The notes under the pieces were generated by a model that was not told where the DNA came from, made no database searches, and saw nothing but the letters and a program-made list of their open reading frames with translations. This document shows positions 7,416-14,875 of a DNA stretch of 15,498 nt, piece by piece. The translations under genes and the position numbers were made by a program. Where the stretch lies: contig JAUQXG010000471.1 of the NCBI GenBank assembly GCA_030834765.1, positions 1-15,498 of the forward strand. The letters run 5' to 3'. The stretch is from Lutispora sp. GTDB lineage: Bacteria; Bacillota; Clostridia; Lutisporales; Lutisporaceae. Each line of letters starts with the position of its first letter. Positions within the stretch are counted from its first letter, which is position 1.

Positions 7416-8261
7416 ATGGAAAGTTTAATAAAAAATGAAATAAAAAGATATTTCCGAGAAAGCAAGGAGAATTGGTTTGAAGAGATTCATGGCAATTATT
7501 TTGAAGAGCCTGTTATAAAATTTGCATCTCCAGAAGATTCTTTGTTTCAAGAGTATAAAAAAGTAATTGGGGATCATCACTTTACGCCAAAGGAAGCTTT
7601 TGAATTAGCTTTTGGTGAAGATAGTTATAAAGGGGGAACGGTTATAAGCGTTGTATTACCTATAAATGAAAAGATTAGAAAAAGCAATAGAATACAAACG
7701 AAATGGGCTTCAAGAGAGTGGGTATTAACTCGTACTTTTGGAGATGAAATATTTATGAAAGGATTTGCTAAGTATTTAGAGAGTTATTTAAATAAAATGG
7801 GGTATAAAACTGTAGCTCCTTATGTTTCTGAATGGTTTCAAGTCCACAGAACAGCTTCAGGACCAACATCAAATTGGTCAGAACGTCATATCGCTTATGC
7901 AGCTGGACTGGGGACCTTTTCCATAAATGATGCTTTTATTACTGAAAAAGGAATTGCAATCAAATTAATTTCATTTGTAACTGAATTAAAGCTTAGACCA
8001 GATGTTAGAGTGGCTGTAAGTCATATCGAAAACTGCTTGCTATGCAGCAAAGGTATTTGTGGAGCTTGTATAAATCGATGCCCAGTCAATGCAATATCTA
8101 AAGCAGGACATGACAAGATAAAATGTATGCAATATGTTTATGGCGAAGAATCAAGAAAATTGGCTGAATCCTATGGCGCAAGTCCAAAGGCAGGATCAGG
8201 GTGTGGTTTATGTCAAACTGGGGTACCTTGCGAAGGCAAAAATCCAACTAAGGTCGTCTAG
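7416..8261 (+). CDS. QueG-like 4Fe-4S reductase-family protein
   Basis: 281 residues with RBS GGAGG just before the ATG. It belongs to the epoxyqueuosine-reductase-like superfamily. AAGLGTFSINDAFITEKG (about 162-179) matches the conserved AGLG...N...T segment, and a ferredoxin-like cluster follows: C207, C210, C215, C218 and C222-Pro. C237 and a late C263, C266, C272 group could complete a second cluster. It is much shorter than true QueG (~380 residues) and lacks the C-terminal HEAT-like extension, so tRNA queuosine function should not be assumed; B12 binding is uncertain. Position next to MarR and the shared palindrome suggest an inducible redox enzyme, for example in detoxification or stress. 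A strong terminator follows at 8298. Substrate unknown. Confidence 0.8.
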   Translation: MESLIKNEIKRYFRESKENWFEEIHGNYFEEPVIKFASPEDSLFQEYKKVIGDHHFTPKEAFELAFGEDSYKGGTVISVVLPINEKIRKSNRIQTKWASREWVLTRTFGDEIFMKGFAKYLESYLNKMGYKTVAPYVSEWFQVHRTASGPTSNWSERHIAYAAGLGTFSINDAFITEKGIAIKLISFVTELKLRPDVRVAVSHIENCLLCSKGICGACINRCPVNAISKAGHDKIKCMQYVYGEESRKLAESYGASPKAGSGCGLCQTGVPCEGKNPTKVV

Positions 8262-8297
8262 TATTCAGAATGAATTGGAATATTGACTTTTGATTAC

Positions 8298-8334
8298 AGC
8301 CATCTTTTTTGAATGGAAATAGAAGATGGCTTTT
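8298..8334 (+). terminator. Intrinsic terminator after the QueG-like gene
   Basis: Perfect 9-bp stem: AGCCATCTT (8298-8306) pairs with AAGATGGCT (8323-8331) around a 16-nt loop, and a short T tract follows (8331-8334). It lies between convergent genes and abuts the stop of the minus-strand exonuclease gene, so it may also stop that transcript, though on the minus strand no T-run follows the hairpin. Confidence 0.8.
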
Positions 8335-9079
8335 ATACAGATTGAAATTGATTTGTTCTTCCCATCACATAAGCCAGCTTAATGATGGATTGCTCTTCTT
8401 CTGTCATTTGTCTGTCATACATCTTCTCAAATTGCTTTATTAGCTTATCTGTATCAAGCTTTGTTTTTTTATTGATCCCTCTTGACCTGCTTTCTTGATT
8501 TAAATGATATAAAGCGGGCTTCATATCATAGCTATAAATATGCTTGAAAACTTCAGTTGTATAGTAAGCATCATGAAAAGCATCATGAAATTTATTGCCA
8601 AGAGGAATATTTAATAGTTCTACAGCATTACGCAAACCCACACTTGTTCCTTTGGGGCAGTGCAGATACTTAGAAGCATAAATCTGAATATTGATATATT
8701 CTTTTGGGATGATAGATACATCCAATTTATGATATTTTATGTTTCTCAGCAATTCCTTCATATCGGATATACCCCACATACAAAAAACATTTTTATTACC
8801 TATAAATTGAGCAAATTCTTTATAGACTTCTTTAAAGGGTTTTGCAGAAGCTAAGCTTTCTATTGTTATACCAGTAAGCTGTTTAACAAAGGGGTGCATA
8901 TCTATATACAATTCAGGCTTTACCAGTCTATCAAAAGTTGATACGATTTGAAGTTTTTCATCCAATTGCAGCGCACCAATTTGAACTATTTCAAAAGGGC
9001 ATTTGGAATTTATGAAGCTTTTATTTTCTTCAAAATCCCAGGCTTGATTAAATTCTAAGTCAAATACGATATAATTCAT
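8333..9079 (-). CDS. DEDDh-family 3'-5' exonuclease (ERI1/KapD-like)
   Basis: 248 residues; on the minus strand an AGGAGT RBS (9087-9092) precedes the ATG. The five DEDDh residues are visible: D7 and E9 in FDLEFNQAW, D106 in WGISDMKELL, and H165 with D170 in FHDAFHDAYYT. The single-domain layout with the FDLE(F/A) opening and a late HDAxxDA motif resembles ERI1/KapD-type exonucleases that trim RNA or DNA 3' ends, rather than a PolC or DnaQ proofreading subunit. The ~75-residue C-terminal tail is charged and not assigned to a domain. It is monocistronic, divergent from the MATE gene and convergent with the QueG-like gene. Substrate unknown. Confidence 0.9.
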   Translation of the reverse strand: MNYIVFDLEFNQAWDFEENKSFINSKCPFEIVQIGALQLDEKLQIVSTFDRLVKPELYIDMHPFVKQLTGITIESLASAKPFKEVYKEFAQFIGNKNVFCMWGISDMKELLRNIKYHKLDVSIIPKEYINIQIYASKYLHCPKGTSVGLRNAVELLNIPLGNKFHDAFHDAYYTTEVFKHIYSYDMKPALYHLNQESRSRGINKKTKLDTDKLIKQFEKMYDRQMTEEEQSIIKLAYVMGRTNQFQSV

Positions 9080-9267
9080 TTTGCTTACTCCTATATATGT
9101 TTCATACTTCTATTGTTCCATCAGGTTAAAAAAATACTCAAAACTGCACGATGCATCATGTTATAAGTATATATCATAAATTATATTTTTATAATGTACT
9201 TCTCTATGTTATAATTCAATCGACTAGGCACGATTGACAATATCATAGTGCATCAGGAGATGAGTTC

Positions 9268-10614
9268 ATGAAAGGTGATATGACACAAGGAAATACATCA
9301 AAGATTTTAATAACCTTTACAATTCCCATGGTGCTGGGTAATATATTTCAGCAACTCTATAATACAACGGATGCAATTATAGTAGGTAGATTTATCGGTA
9401 AGAATGCATTGGCCGCAGTGGGTGTGGCAAATCCCTGTATGTCCATTGCGATTTTTCTTATATTTGGTATTTGTATGGGTACCTCTGTACTTATGTCACA
9501 GCTTTTTGGAGCCGGAAAGTATGGAGATCTAAAGAAAGAGGTTTCTACAGCTCTCATTGCTGGGATAATTTTTACTTTAGTAATTTCGGTTATTTTTATT
9601 TTCTTGTCTAGAGGAATTCTTGTATTAACAGGCACCCCTAAAGAGATTTTAGATGATGCTGATATATATTTGAAAATAATTTTTGGCGGATTAATCTTTT
9701 CGTTTTTATATAACTTTTACTCATCTGCACTGAGATCAGTAGGAGATTCCAAAACCCCTCTCATATTTTTAGTGATCTCTTCGATTCTAAATGGAGTTTT
9801 ATGTGTAATATTTGTTGGCATTTTAAATACTGGGGTAGCTGGTTCTGCAGTGGCAACAGTGATTGCACAAGGCGTATCCGCTATACTATGTATTGCATAT
9901 GTTTATATGAAAATTCCGTTGATCAAGATTAATCTAAATGAATTGATTCTAGATAAACCTTTATTGAAACGAACAATACAATATAGCTGGATAGCAGCAT
10001 TGCAGCAGTCTATATTATACATAGGAAGACTATTGGTTCAAGGCGTTGTGAACCCTTTTGGGACAAATGCCATAGCAGCATATAATGCTGTAACAAGAAT
10101 TGATTCATTTGTACTAGCACCTGGAGATAGCTTTGGGGTATCTGTCGCTACCTATTCTGCTCAAAATAGCGGAGCTGGGAAGTTTGAAAGAATAACCGAA
10201 GGTTATAAAAAGAGTAACATCATTATAACTATTTACTGTGTTGCTACTGCTCTAATTGTATTCTTAATGGCGGAGCGGATCATGGGTTTGTTTGTATCAA
10301 GTTCTGAAAAGGATGTTATATTAACAGGTGTGAGATATCTGAAGCTAATGTCAGTCTTCTATGTTCTTTCAGGCTTTTGCAACATCTTTCAGGGCTTATT
10401 CAGAGGTGTTGGAAAACTTCGCATCACACTTATTGCCACAATCATGCAAATAACTGTAAGAGTTGCATTATCTTATATGTTGGCACCATATCTAGGAATT
10501 ATAAGTGTTTGCTATGCAGTTGGTGCTGGATGGGTGTTGATGATGATCTATGAAGGTATGGCATGTAAAAAGTATTTTTCGGAAAATAAAAAATTACAAC
10601 AAGCACAAGGCTAG
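9268..10614 (+). CDS. MATE-family multidrug/sodium antiporter
   Basis: 448 residues, typical MATE size, with AGGAG 8 nt before the ATG. Two MatE halves, each about six membrane helices, give 12 predicted segments. The N-terminal text DMTQGNTSKILITFTIPMV and the IFQQLYNTTDAIIVGRFIG segment are characteristic of clostridial MATE exporters, as are ALRSVGDSKTPL near the middle and the GLFRGVGKLRITL motif in the second half. It should export cationic drugs or metabolites from the cytoplasm using a Na+ or H+ gradient; the substrate cannot be read from sequence. A TATAAT at 9210-9215 in the 188-bp divergent gap, with only a weak -35, could be its promoter. It appears monocistronic; no regulator of its own is adjacent. 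Confidence 0.95.
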   Translation: MKGDMTQGNTSKILITFTIPMVLGNIFQQLYNTTDAIIVGRFIGKNALAAVGVANPCMSIAIFLIFGICMGTSVLMSQLFGAGKYGDLKKEVSTALIAGIIFTLVISVIFIFLSRGILVLTGTPKEILDDADIYLKIIFGGLIFSFLYNFYSSALRSVGDSKTPLIFLVISSILNGVLCVIFVGILNTGVAGSAVATVIAQGVSAILCIAYVYMKIPLIKINLNELILDKPLLKRTIQYSWIAALQQSILYIGRLLVQGVVNPFGTNAIAAYNAVTRIDSFVLAPGDSFGVSVATYSAQNSGAGKFERITEGYKKSNIIITIYCVATALIVFLMAERIMGLFVSSSEKDVILTGVRYLKLMSVFYVLSGFCNIFQGLFRGVGKLRITLIATIMQITVRVALSYMLAPYLGIISVCYAVGAGWVLMMIYEGMACKKYFSENKKLQQAQG

Positions 10615-10789
10615 GTGTTTAGACGATAGTTGAAGTCTAATGTATTCCCAGTATGAAGGCCTTTAAAAGCTTATCTAACGTGATGTTGCAGCGTTGTAAT
10701 AGGAAGAGTTACAATATAAATATCATGATGTTATATACAGTAAAACAAAATCAGTAGATGTCTAAGTTTATTATAAGGAGCGATCATAG

Positions 10790-11815
10790 ATGGATAAAAT
10801 AAGATTGGGTAGGACCAATTTAATGGTGACAAGAAGTAGCTTTGGAGCTTTGCCTATACAAAGAGTCTCCTTTGAAGAAGCTAAAAGGATTTTCCGTAAG
10901 GCTTATGAAAATGGAATAAACTTTTTTGATACCGCAAGAATCTATACAGATAGTGAAGAAAAAATAGGCTATTCTCTTTCAGATGTAAGAAAGGACATTA
11001 TAATAGCTACAAAAAGCCCTGCAAATGATAAAAAAACTTTATTAGAGAATCTTGAAACAAGTTTAAAAAATTTAAAAACTGATTATGTAGATATCTTACA
11101 ATTACATAATCCTGCTGAGCTTTCTAATCCAGAAGATCCCCAAGGCCTTTACGCCGGGTTACTTGAAGCAAAGAAAAAAGGGATGATTCGCTTTATAGGA
11201 ATTACCAATCATAGAATAAACATTGCTTTAAATGCAGCAGCTTCAGGACTGTATGATACAATACAATTTCCTTTGAGTTCGTTATCTGCTGATACAGATT
11301 TAAAACTTATTGAAGAATGTAAACAAAGGGATATTGGGGTTATTGCCATGAAAGCTCTCTCGGGTGGACTCATAACCAATGCAGCTTCTACCTTTGCATT
11401 CCTAAGACAATTTGATAATGTTGTACCTATATGGGGAATTCAAAGAGAAAGTGAATTGGACGAATTTGTTGCGCTAGAGAAAAATCCACCAAAACTAGAT
11501 GAAGCCATGTGGTCTATTATCAATAAGGATCGTGAAGAACTAGCAGGTGACTTTTGCCGTGGCTGTGGCTATTGTATGCCTTGTCCTGCTGGAATTAATA
11601 TTCCTACTGCTGCAAGAATATCTCTTCTTTTAGGAAGAGCTCCTTATGAAGGATTTTTACAAGATGAATTTAAGGAAAAGATGCAGCTTATTCATAACTG
11701 TATAGAATGTGGAAACTGTAAAGAACACTGTCCATATAAGCTTGATACCCCAAATCTTTTAAAGAGAGAGCTTAAAAATTATGAAGCGTTTTATTCTAAT
11801 CATAAAAATAGTTAG
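10790..11815 (+). CDS. Aldo/keto reductase with C-terminal two-cluster 4Fe-4S domain
   Basis: 341 residues, RBS AAGGAG before ATG. The N-terminal TIM-barrel carries the catalytic tetrad D47 (NFFDTA), Y52 (RIYTDSE), K75 (ATKS) and H106 (LQLHN). The C-terminal quarter adds two ferredoxin-type motifs: C256, C259, C262, C265-Pro and C304, C307, C310, C314-Pro. This AKR-ferredoxin fusion is common in anaerobes and is thought to couple carbonyl reduction to iron-sulfur electron transfer; substrate unknown. The order is AKR then 4Fe-4S, and the protein is a little shorter than the ~370-380 residues often seen, mainly through a compact barrel. It is transcribed alone, with 175 bp of intergenic DNA before it and a convergent minus-strand gene after it. 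Confidence 0.93.
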   Translation: MDKIRLGRTNLMVTRSSFGALPIQRVSFEEAKRIFRKAYENGINFFDTARIYTDSEEKIGYSLSDVRKDIIIATKSPANDKKTLLENLETSLKNLKTDYVDILQLHNPAELSNPEDPQGLYAGLLEAKKKGMIRFIGITNHRINIALNAAASGLYDTIQFPLSSLSADTDLKLIEECKQRDIGVIAMKALSGGLITNAASTFAFLRQFDNVVPIWGIQRESELDEFVALEKNPPKLDEAMWSIINKDREELAGDFCRGCGYCMPCPAGINIPTAARISLLLGRAPYEGFLQDEFKEKMQLIHNCIECGNCKEHCPYKLDTPNLLKRELKNYEAFYSNHKNS

Positions 11816-11904
11816 TAGTTGTGTTGAAACATTAGGATAGTACAGCAAAAAATAAATCTAAGAGGATTTCAAGCAGGTGGAAGTGACTGTATACTAAAAT
11901 CGGA

Positions 11905-12795
11905 CTAGTAAGTTCTCAGTATAACTGCAATAATAACTAGAATTGCCATGTGTGCAGGGTAAAAAATATAGCCTACATATTTATTGAGTCTAATCCAGCT
12001 TTGATTAATACTTTCTAACCCAAGAATCGGAATTAATGCAAGGACTCCCCATGCATTAAAGTAGTATCTTTGCAGCTGCGATAATCCATTCTGAAAGTTA
12101 AGCTGGCTCCATACATAATTGAAATTGAAAAGATTGCTCCAAAATAGGGTGGATGAATATGCGGAGTTGAATAGAGCAACTCTGTAATAACCATGAAGCA
12201 GGTATAATAGTACAATGCTTATTACGGCAGCTACTGTCTTTTCCTGAAAGATGTGAAATAATAAAACTAAGGCTAATGCCAACAAGCCATATTCTACATA
12301 AAAACCTTTTACAATGAAGCTTATTACTTCAGGAAGAACCACTATTATAGCAGCCAGGACTAGTAAGAATATACCATACAAAAGGTTTTTATAATTTCTG
12401 TCTTTCATAAAATTCTTAATTTTTAAGATTCCCATATCATAAACATAAAGCAAACCTATAGCTGCTACAAACGTAAACAGTACATTAAAATGAATAGGGT
12501 TAAATTCAAGATTGGGGTTAAAAAAAGAATAGGGTACCTGAGTGATCAGAGCAAATAGGGAAAGTCTTAAAACATATTTTTTGAGATTAGATGTTCGCGA
12601 ATAACCAATGGCAATCTGATAGGCGAAAATAGGAAAGGCCAATCTTCCTATAATCCTAAAGAGCATCTCATTTGGAAAATACATATATCCAATATGATCA
12701 ACAAGCATCGTTACTAATGCCAGCAGCTTTAGCATATCATTTCGACGTACACTTGTTTGCAGTACCTTTTTTTCAACAACTAATGTTTCCATCAT
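11905..12795 (-). CDS. TraX-family membrane protein
   Basis: 296 residues. A very G-rich RBS (GAGGGGG on the minus strand) lies 6 nt before the first of two adjacent ATG codons, so the start could be 12795 or 12792. After a short cytoplasmic N-terminus the protein is almost all membrane helices, about eight or nine. The first block LKLLALVTMLVDHIGYMYF plus RIIGRLAFPIFAYQIAIGY is the TraX signature, with conserved Asp-His and Gly-Arg-Pro. TraX of F plasmids N-acetylates pilin, but most Firmicutes homologues are chromosomal and unlinked to conjugation, as here; the family is related to membrane acyltransferases. A role in acetylating a surface polymer is plausible, not shown. Confidence 0.9.
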   Translation of the reverse strand: MMETLVVEKKVLQTSVRRNDMLKLLALVTMLVDHIGYMYFPNEMLFRIIGRLAFPIFAYQIAIGYSRTSNLKKYVLRLSLFALITQVPYSFFNPNLEFNPIHFNVLFTFVAAIGLLYVYDMGILKIKNFMKDRNYKNLLYGIFLLVLAAIIVVLPEVISFIVKGFYVEYGLLALALVLLFHIFQEKTVAAVISIVLLYLLHGYYRVALFNSAYSSTLFWSNLFNFNYVWSQLNFQNGLSQLQRYYFNAWGVLALIPILGLESINQSWIRLNKYVGYIFYPAHMAILVIIAVILRTY

Positions 12796-12831
12796 AATTT
12801 GCCCCCTCTATAACTTGTACTGTTCCAAATA

Positions 12832-12860
12832 ATTATATCATTTATCATTTACTATGACAG
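12832..12860 (-). promoter_or_regulatory. Candidate promoter for the TraX-family gene
   Basis: On the minus strand, CTGTCA (12855-12860, four of six matches to TTGACA) is followed after 17 bp by a perfect TATAAT (12832-12837), about 36 nt upstream of the start codon. Confidence 0.45.
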
Positions 12861-13009
12861 AACTTTTAGAAGAAATATTTAAACAAGCCTATGAGGAGAA
12901 CCCCTGGAGTATGACTAGCAGTTTGATAATATGCTATTATTTTTATGCGAATCATGCTCCAATTCTAATATGTATTTTATCAAGGTTTAAGCATTCCTCA
13001 ACACTGTAA
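12854..13009 (+). other. Unrecognised 51-codon ORF, possibly a gene remnant
   Basis: ATG 12854 to TAA 13009 encodes a 51-residue peptide beginning MTELLEEIFKQAYEENPWS, a coding-like amphipathic stretch that turns into hydrophobic, AT-rich text after about residue 23. There is no ribosome binding site, it overlaps the TraX promoter at one end and the acetyltransferase stop at the other, and I recognise no family. It may be the 5' stub of a lost gene or chance. It is the only candidate content in the 191-bp gap between the two minus-strand genes. Confidence 0.2.
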
Positions 13010-13529
13010 TAAACTCATGCAGTATTTGGTGACTTATTTTGAAACCTTTACCTTGATAGAATTTTAATGCATTATCGTTTCCATTTGATACAAAGATAAA
13101 CAAATCACTTATTGACTTAAATGAATTTAACCAATCCATAGACTTTTCAAACAAAGCACTGCCAATGCCAGTATTACGATAACTCTCTTTTATATAAAAC
13201 TGAGAAAGACAACCTACATCTTCGCTTTTCACAGAATCAAAATCAAAGAAATTTACAGGATCAAGAGTAGCAAATCCACCAGAATAGGTATTCTTTGCAG
13301 AAATATTGCTATAGGCATATCCAACAATTTCATTCTTATCTTTAGCTGCTATGATAAAGTTGGCTTTAGCACTTTTGAGAGATGGAACCATTCTAGTCTC
13401 AAAACTCATGTTATCAAACCACTCAGGATGAATATAGGCTTTAGATTTTTGATAAGTCATTAATTCATTGCATAAATCCTTCACGCAAATAATATTATCA
13501 TCCGAAATAATTTCATAATGGATACTCAT
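12987..13529 (-). CDS. GNAT-family N-acetyltransferase
   Basis: Start at ATG 13529 (MSIHYEII...), preceded on the minus strand by AGAGGAAG at a good distance; longer in-frame starts reach back over the divergent promoter and into the HxlR gene and are rejected. The 180-residue product has the GNAT fold: the acetyl-CoA-binding motif A is FYIKESYRNTGIGSALFEK with R118, G121 and G123, and motif B is NALKFYQGKGF with the usual Asn and Tyr. It transfers acetyl groups to an amine; the acceptor (amino acid, antibiotic, polyamine or protein N-terminus) is unknown. It is divergent from the HxlR regulator with a 145-bp shared control region, so HxlR may regulate it. Confidence 0.9.
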   Translation of the reverse strand: MSIHYEIISDDNIICVKDLCNELMTYQKSKAYIHPEWFDNMSFETRMVPSLKSAKANFIIAAKDKNEIVGYAYSNISAKNTYSGGFATLDPVNFFDFDSVKSEDVGCLSQFYIKESYRNTGIGSALFEKSMDWLNSFKSISDLFIFVSNGNDNALKFYQGKGFKISHQILHEFITVLRNA

Positions 13530-13567
13530 ATGAATCTTCCTCTCTAAAATAAATTTAAGAAACATGT

Positions 13568-13595
13568 TTGATTGATCAATCAGATTAGATATAAT
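13568..13595 (+). promoter_or_regulatory. Promoter overlapped by a 14-bp palindrome upstream of hxlR-type gene
   Basis: TTGATT (13568-13573), a 16-bp spacer and a perfect TATAAT (13590-13595) form a good promoter for the plus-strand operon. A perfect 14-bp palindrome, TGATTGATCAATCA (13569-13582), covers the -35, as expected for a repressor operator. It lies in the region shared with the divergent acetyltransferase gene. HxlR proteins bind palindromes and often control divergent genes; the assignment is inference. Confidence 0.55.
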
Positions 13596-13674
13596 TGTAT
13601 CAGTTATCATTATAATAACAAGTATGCAGTATTTTCTGTTTAAGAAAGTAAAAACTGAGTATAGGAGTGATTTT

Positions 13675-14022
13675 ATGAGTGACCAAGCATTATATAAAAG
13701 CAATCTTGATAACTGTCCTTTAACATTTGCTTTAAATTTTATTGGCGGAAAGTGGAGATTGCCGATTATTTGGGCATTATATAAAAATGGGACTATGCGA
13801 TATAATGAGTTAAAAAGAAGTATTGAGGGAATTACAAATATGATGCTAACTCAATCATTAAAGGAATTAGAAGTGAATGGTATCATTAATCGAAAGCAAT
13901 TTATGGAAGTGCCGCCGAGAGTTGAGTATTCACTGACTGATAACGGAGAAAGTCTTATTCCTGCTCTGAAAGCATTAGCTAGTTGGGGTAGTAAAATAAA
14001 AAACAGTATTCATTCAAAATAA
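13675..14022 (+). CDS. HxlR-family transcriptional regulator
   Basis: I chose ATG 13675, with AGGAG at 13663-13667 seven bases upstream, over an in-frame ATG at 13624 that lacks an RBS. The 115-residue protein has the family signature: N-terminal C14 in NCPLTFAL, then IGGKWRLPIIWAL, and the winged helix MRYNELKRSIEGITNMMLTQSLKELEVNG with wing VPPRVEYSLT. HxlR proteins are dimeric winged-helix regulators; the conserved N-terminal Cys responds to electrophiles or disulfide stress in some members (HypR, YodB). It is first in a likely operon with the YbjQ-family and PC4-like genes (gaps of 27 and 35 bp). Confidence 0.93.
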   Translation: MSDQALYKSNLDNCPLTFALNFIGGKWRLPIIWALYKNGTMRYNELKRSIEGITNMMLTQSLKELEVNGIINRKQFMEVPPRVEYSLTDNGESLIPALKALASWGSKIKNSIHSK

Positions 14023-14049
14023 TATAAAATATAAACTGGAGGGATTATC

Positions 14050-14376
14050 ATGCTAGTGACAACAACGCCTAATATAGAAGGCAAAAAAATCACAGAGTAC
14101 AAAGGAATTGTTTTCGGTGAAGTAATTTCAGGCGTAGATTTCATTAAGGATTTTACGGCGGGGTTGACCAACTTCTTTGGAGGTCGTTCCGGATCCTATG
14201 AACAAGAATTGATAGAAGCAAGAGTAGCGGCATTAAAGGAAATGGAGAGAAGAGCAGAGTCACTTGGTGCCAATGCAATTGTTGGAGTGGATATTGACTA
14301 TGAGGTATTGGGACAGGGCGGTAACATGCTGATGGTAACTGCTTCCGGAACAGCAGTAAGAGTTGAAATGGACTAG
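14050..14376 (+). CDS. YbjQ/UPF0145-family protein
   Basis: 108 residues with strong RBS CTGGAGGG before the ATG. It matches the YbjQ (DUF74, heavy-metal-binding-like) family: opening [23 protein letters not shown], central [13 protein letters not shown], then [17 protein letters not shown] and a C-terminal GTAVRVE strand. Members are small cytoplasmic proteins forming a pentameric ring-like fold; the name comes from a structural resemblance to metal-binding proteins, and metal binding is not established for most. There are no cysteines. It is the middle gene of the HxlR operon. Biochemical role unknown. Confidence 0.92.
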   Translation: MLVTTTPNIEGKKITEYKGIVFGEVISGVDFIKDFTAGLTNFFGGRSGSYEQELIEARVAALKEMERRAESLGANAIVGVDIDYEVLGQGGNMLMVTASGTAVRVEMD

Positions 14377-14411
14377 GTTAACCATATTTATAAATGAAGA
14401 AGGTGGATATC

Positions 14412-14633
14412 ATGGCAGAAATAAAATATGATGTAAAAGAAAAACTGGGAGTTCTATCAGAATCGGCTAAAGGCTGGTCTAAGGAGTTAAGAAGTATTAG
14501 CTGGAATGGACGTGAAGCAAAGTTCGACATCAGAGAATGGGCGCCAGAAGATGAAAGCATGGCAAAAGGAGTAACCCTATCAAAGGAAGAGCTAAAGAAA
14601 CTAAAGGATATTTTGAATAATATGGATTTATAG
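14412..14633 (+). CDS. PC4/YdbC-family single-stranded nucleic-acid-binding protein
   Basis: I chose ATG 14412 because the purine-rich RBS GAAGGTGG lies just upstream and inside a longer in-frame start at 14394. The 73-residue product carries the PC4/p15-like signature WNGREAKFDIREWAPEDE followed by MAKGVTLSKEELKKL. Firmicutes YdbC proteins have the PC4 beta-sheet fold and bind single-stranded DNA as dimers; a role in transcription, replication or recombination is possible. It is last in the HxlR-YbjQ operon, and the terminator at 14667 follows closely. No link to the topoisomerase gene downstream is required, although both act on ssDNA. Confidence 0.88.
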   Translation: MAEIKYDVKEKLGVLSESAKGWSKELRSISWNGREAKFDIREWAPEDESMAKGVTLSKEELKKLKDILNNMDL

Positions 14634-14666
14634 TAGTTCAGCTATAATAGGAAATGAAAGATGAGG

Positions 14667-14697
14667 GCTTCCACTAGATATTCAGTGGAGGCTTTTT
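14667..14697 (+). terminator. Intrinsic terminator closing the HxlR operon
   Basis: A 9-bp stem (GCTTCCACT at 14667-14675 with AGTGGAGGC at 14684-14692, one G-U) and an 8-nt loop are followed directly by TTTTT (14693-14697). Confidence 0.88.
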
Positions 14698-14875
14698 ATT
14701 GTATAATATTACCTCATATGCGAAGAGTATATTTTATATATTATGAGCTTAGAAAGTTATGATATAATATGAAGAAAAGTTGAATTATTTGGCTTGAATA
14801 TGTACAGTGAAATTCGCTGACATGACAGCCGACAATTATAAGAATACATTAATAAAACATGTAAAGGGTGAAATT

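Noticed and set aside
9080..9267. Repeated GCACGAT and GTGCATC words in the exonuclease/MATE divergent region
   Set aside because: The copies are imperfect and irregularly spaced (about 90-100 bp), so no operator can be argued.
11816..11921. TATACT...AGTATA pairing between the convergent AKR and TraX genes
   Set aside because: Six base pairs, AT-only core, runs into the TraX coding end and has no T tract.
12987..13703. 238-residue version of the acetyltransferase with a longer N-terminus
   Set aside because: The extra 58 residues have no RBS and overlap the divergent promoter and the start of the HxlR gene; ATG 13529 has a good RBS.
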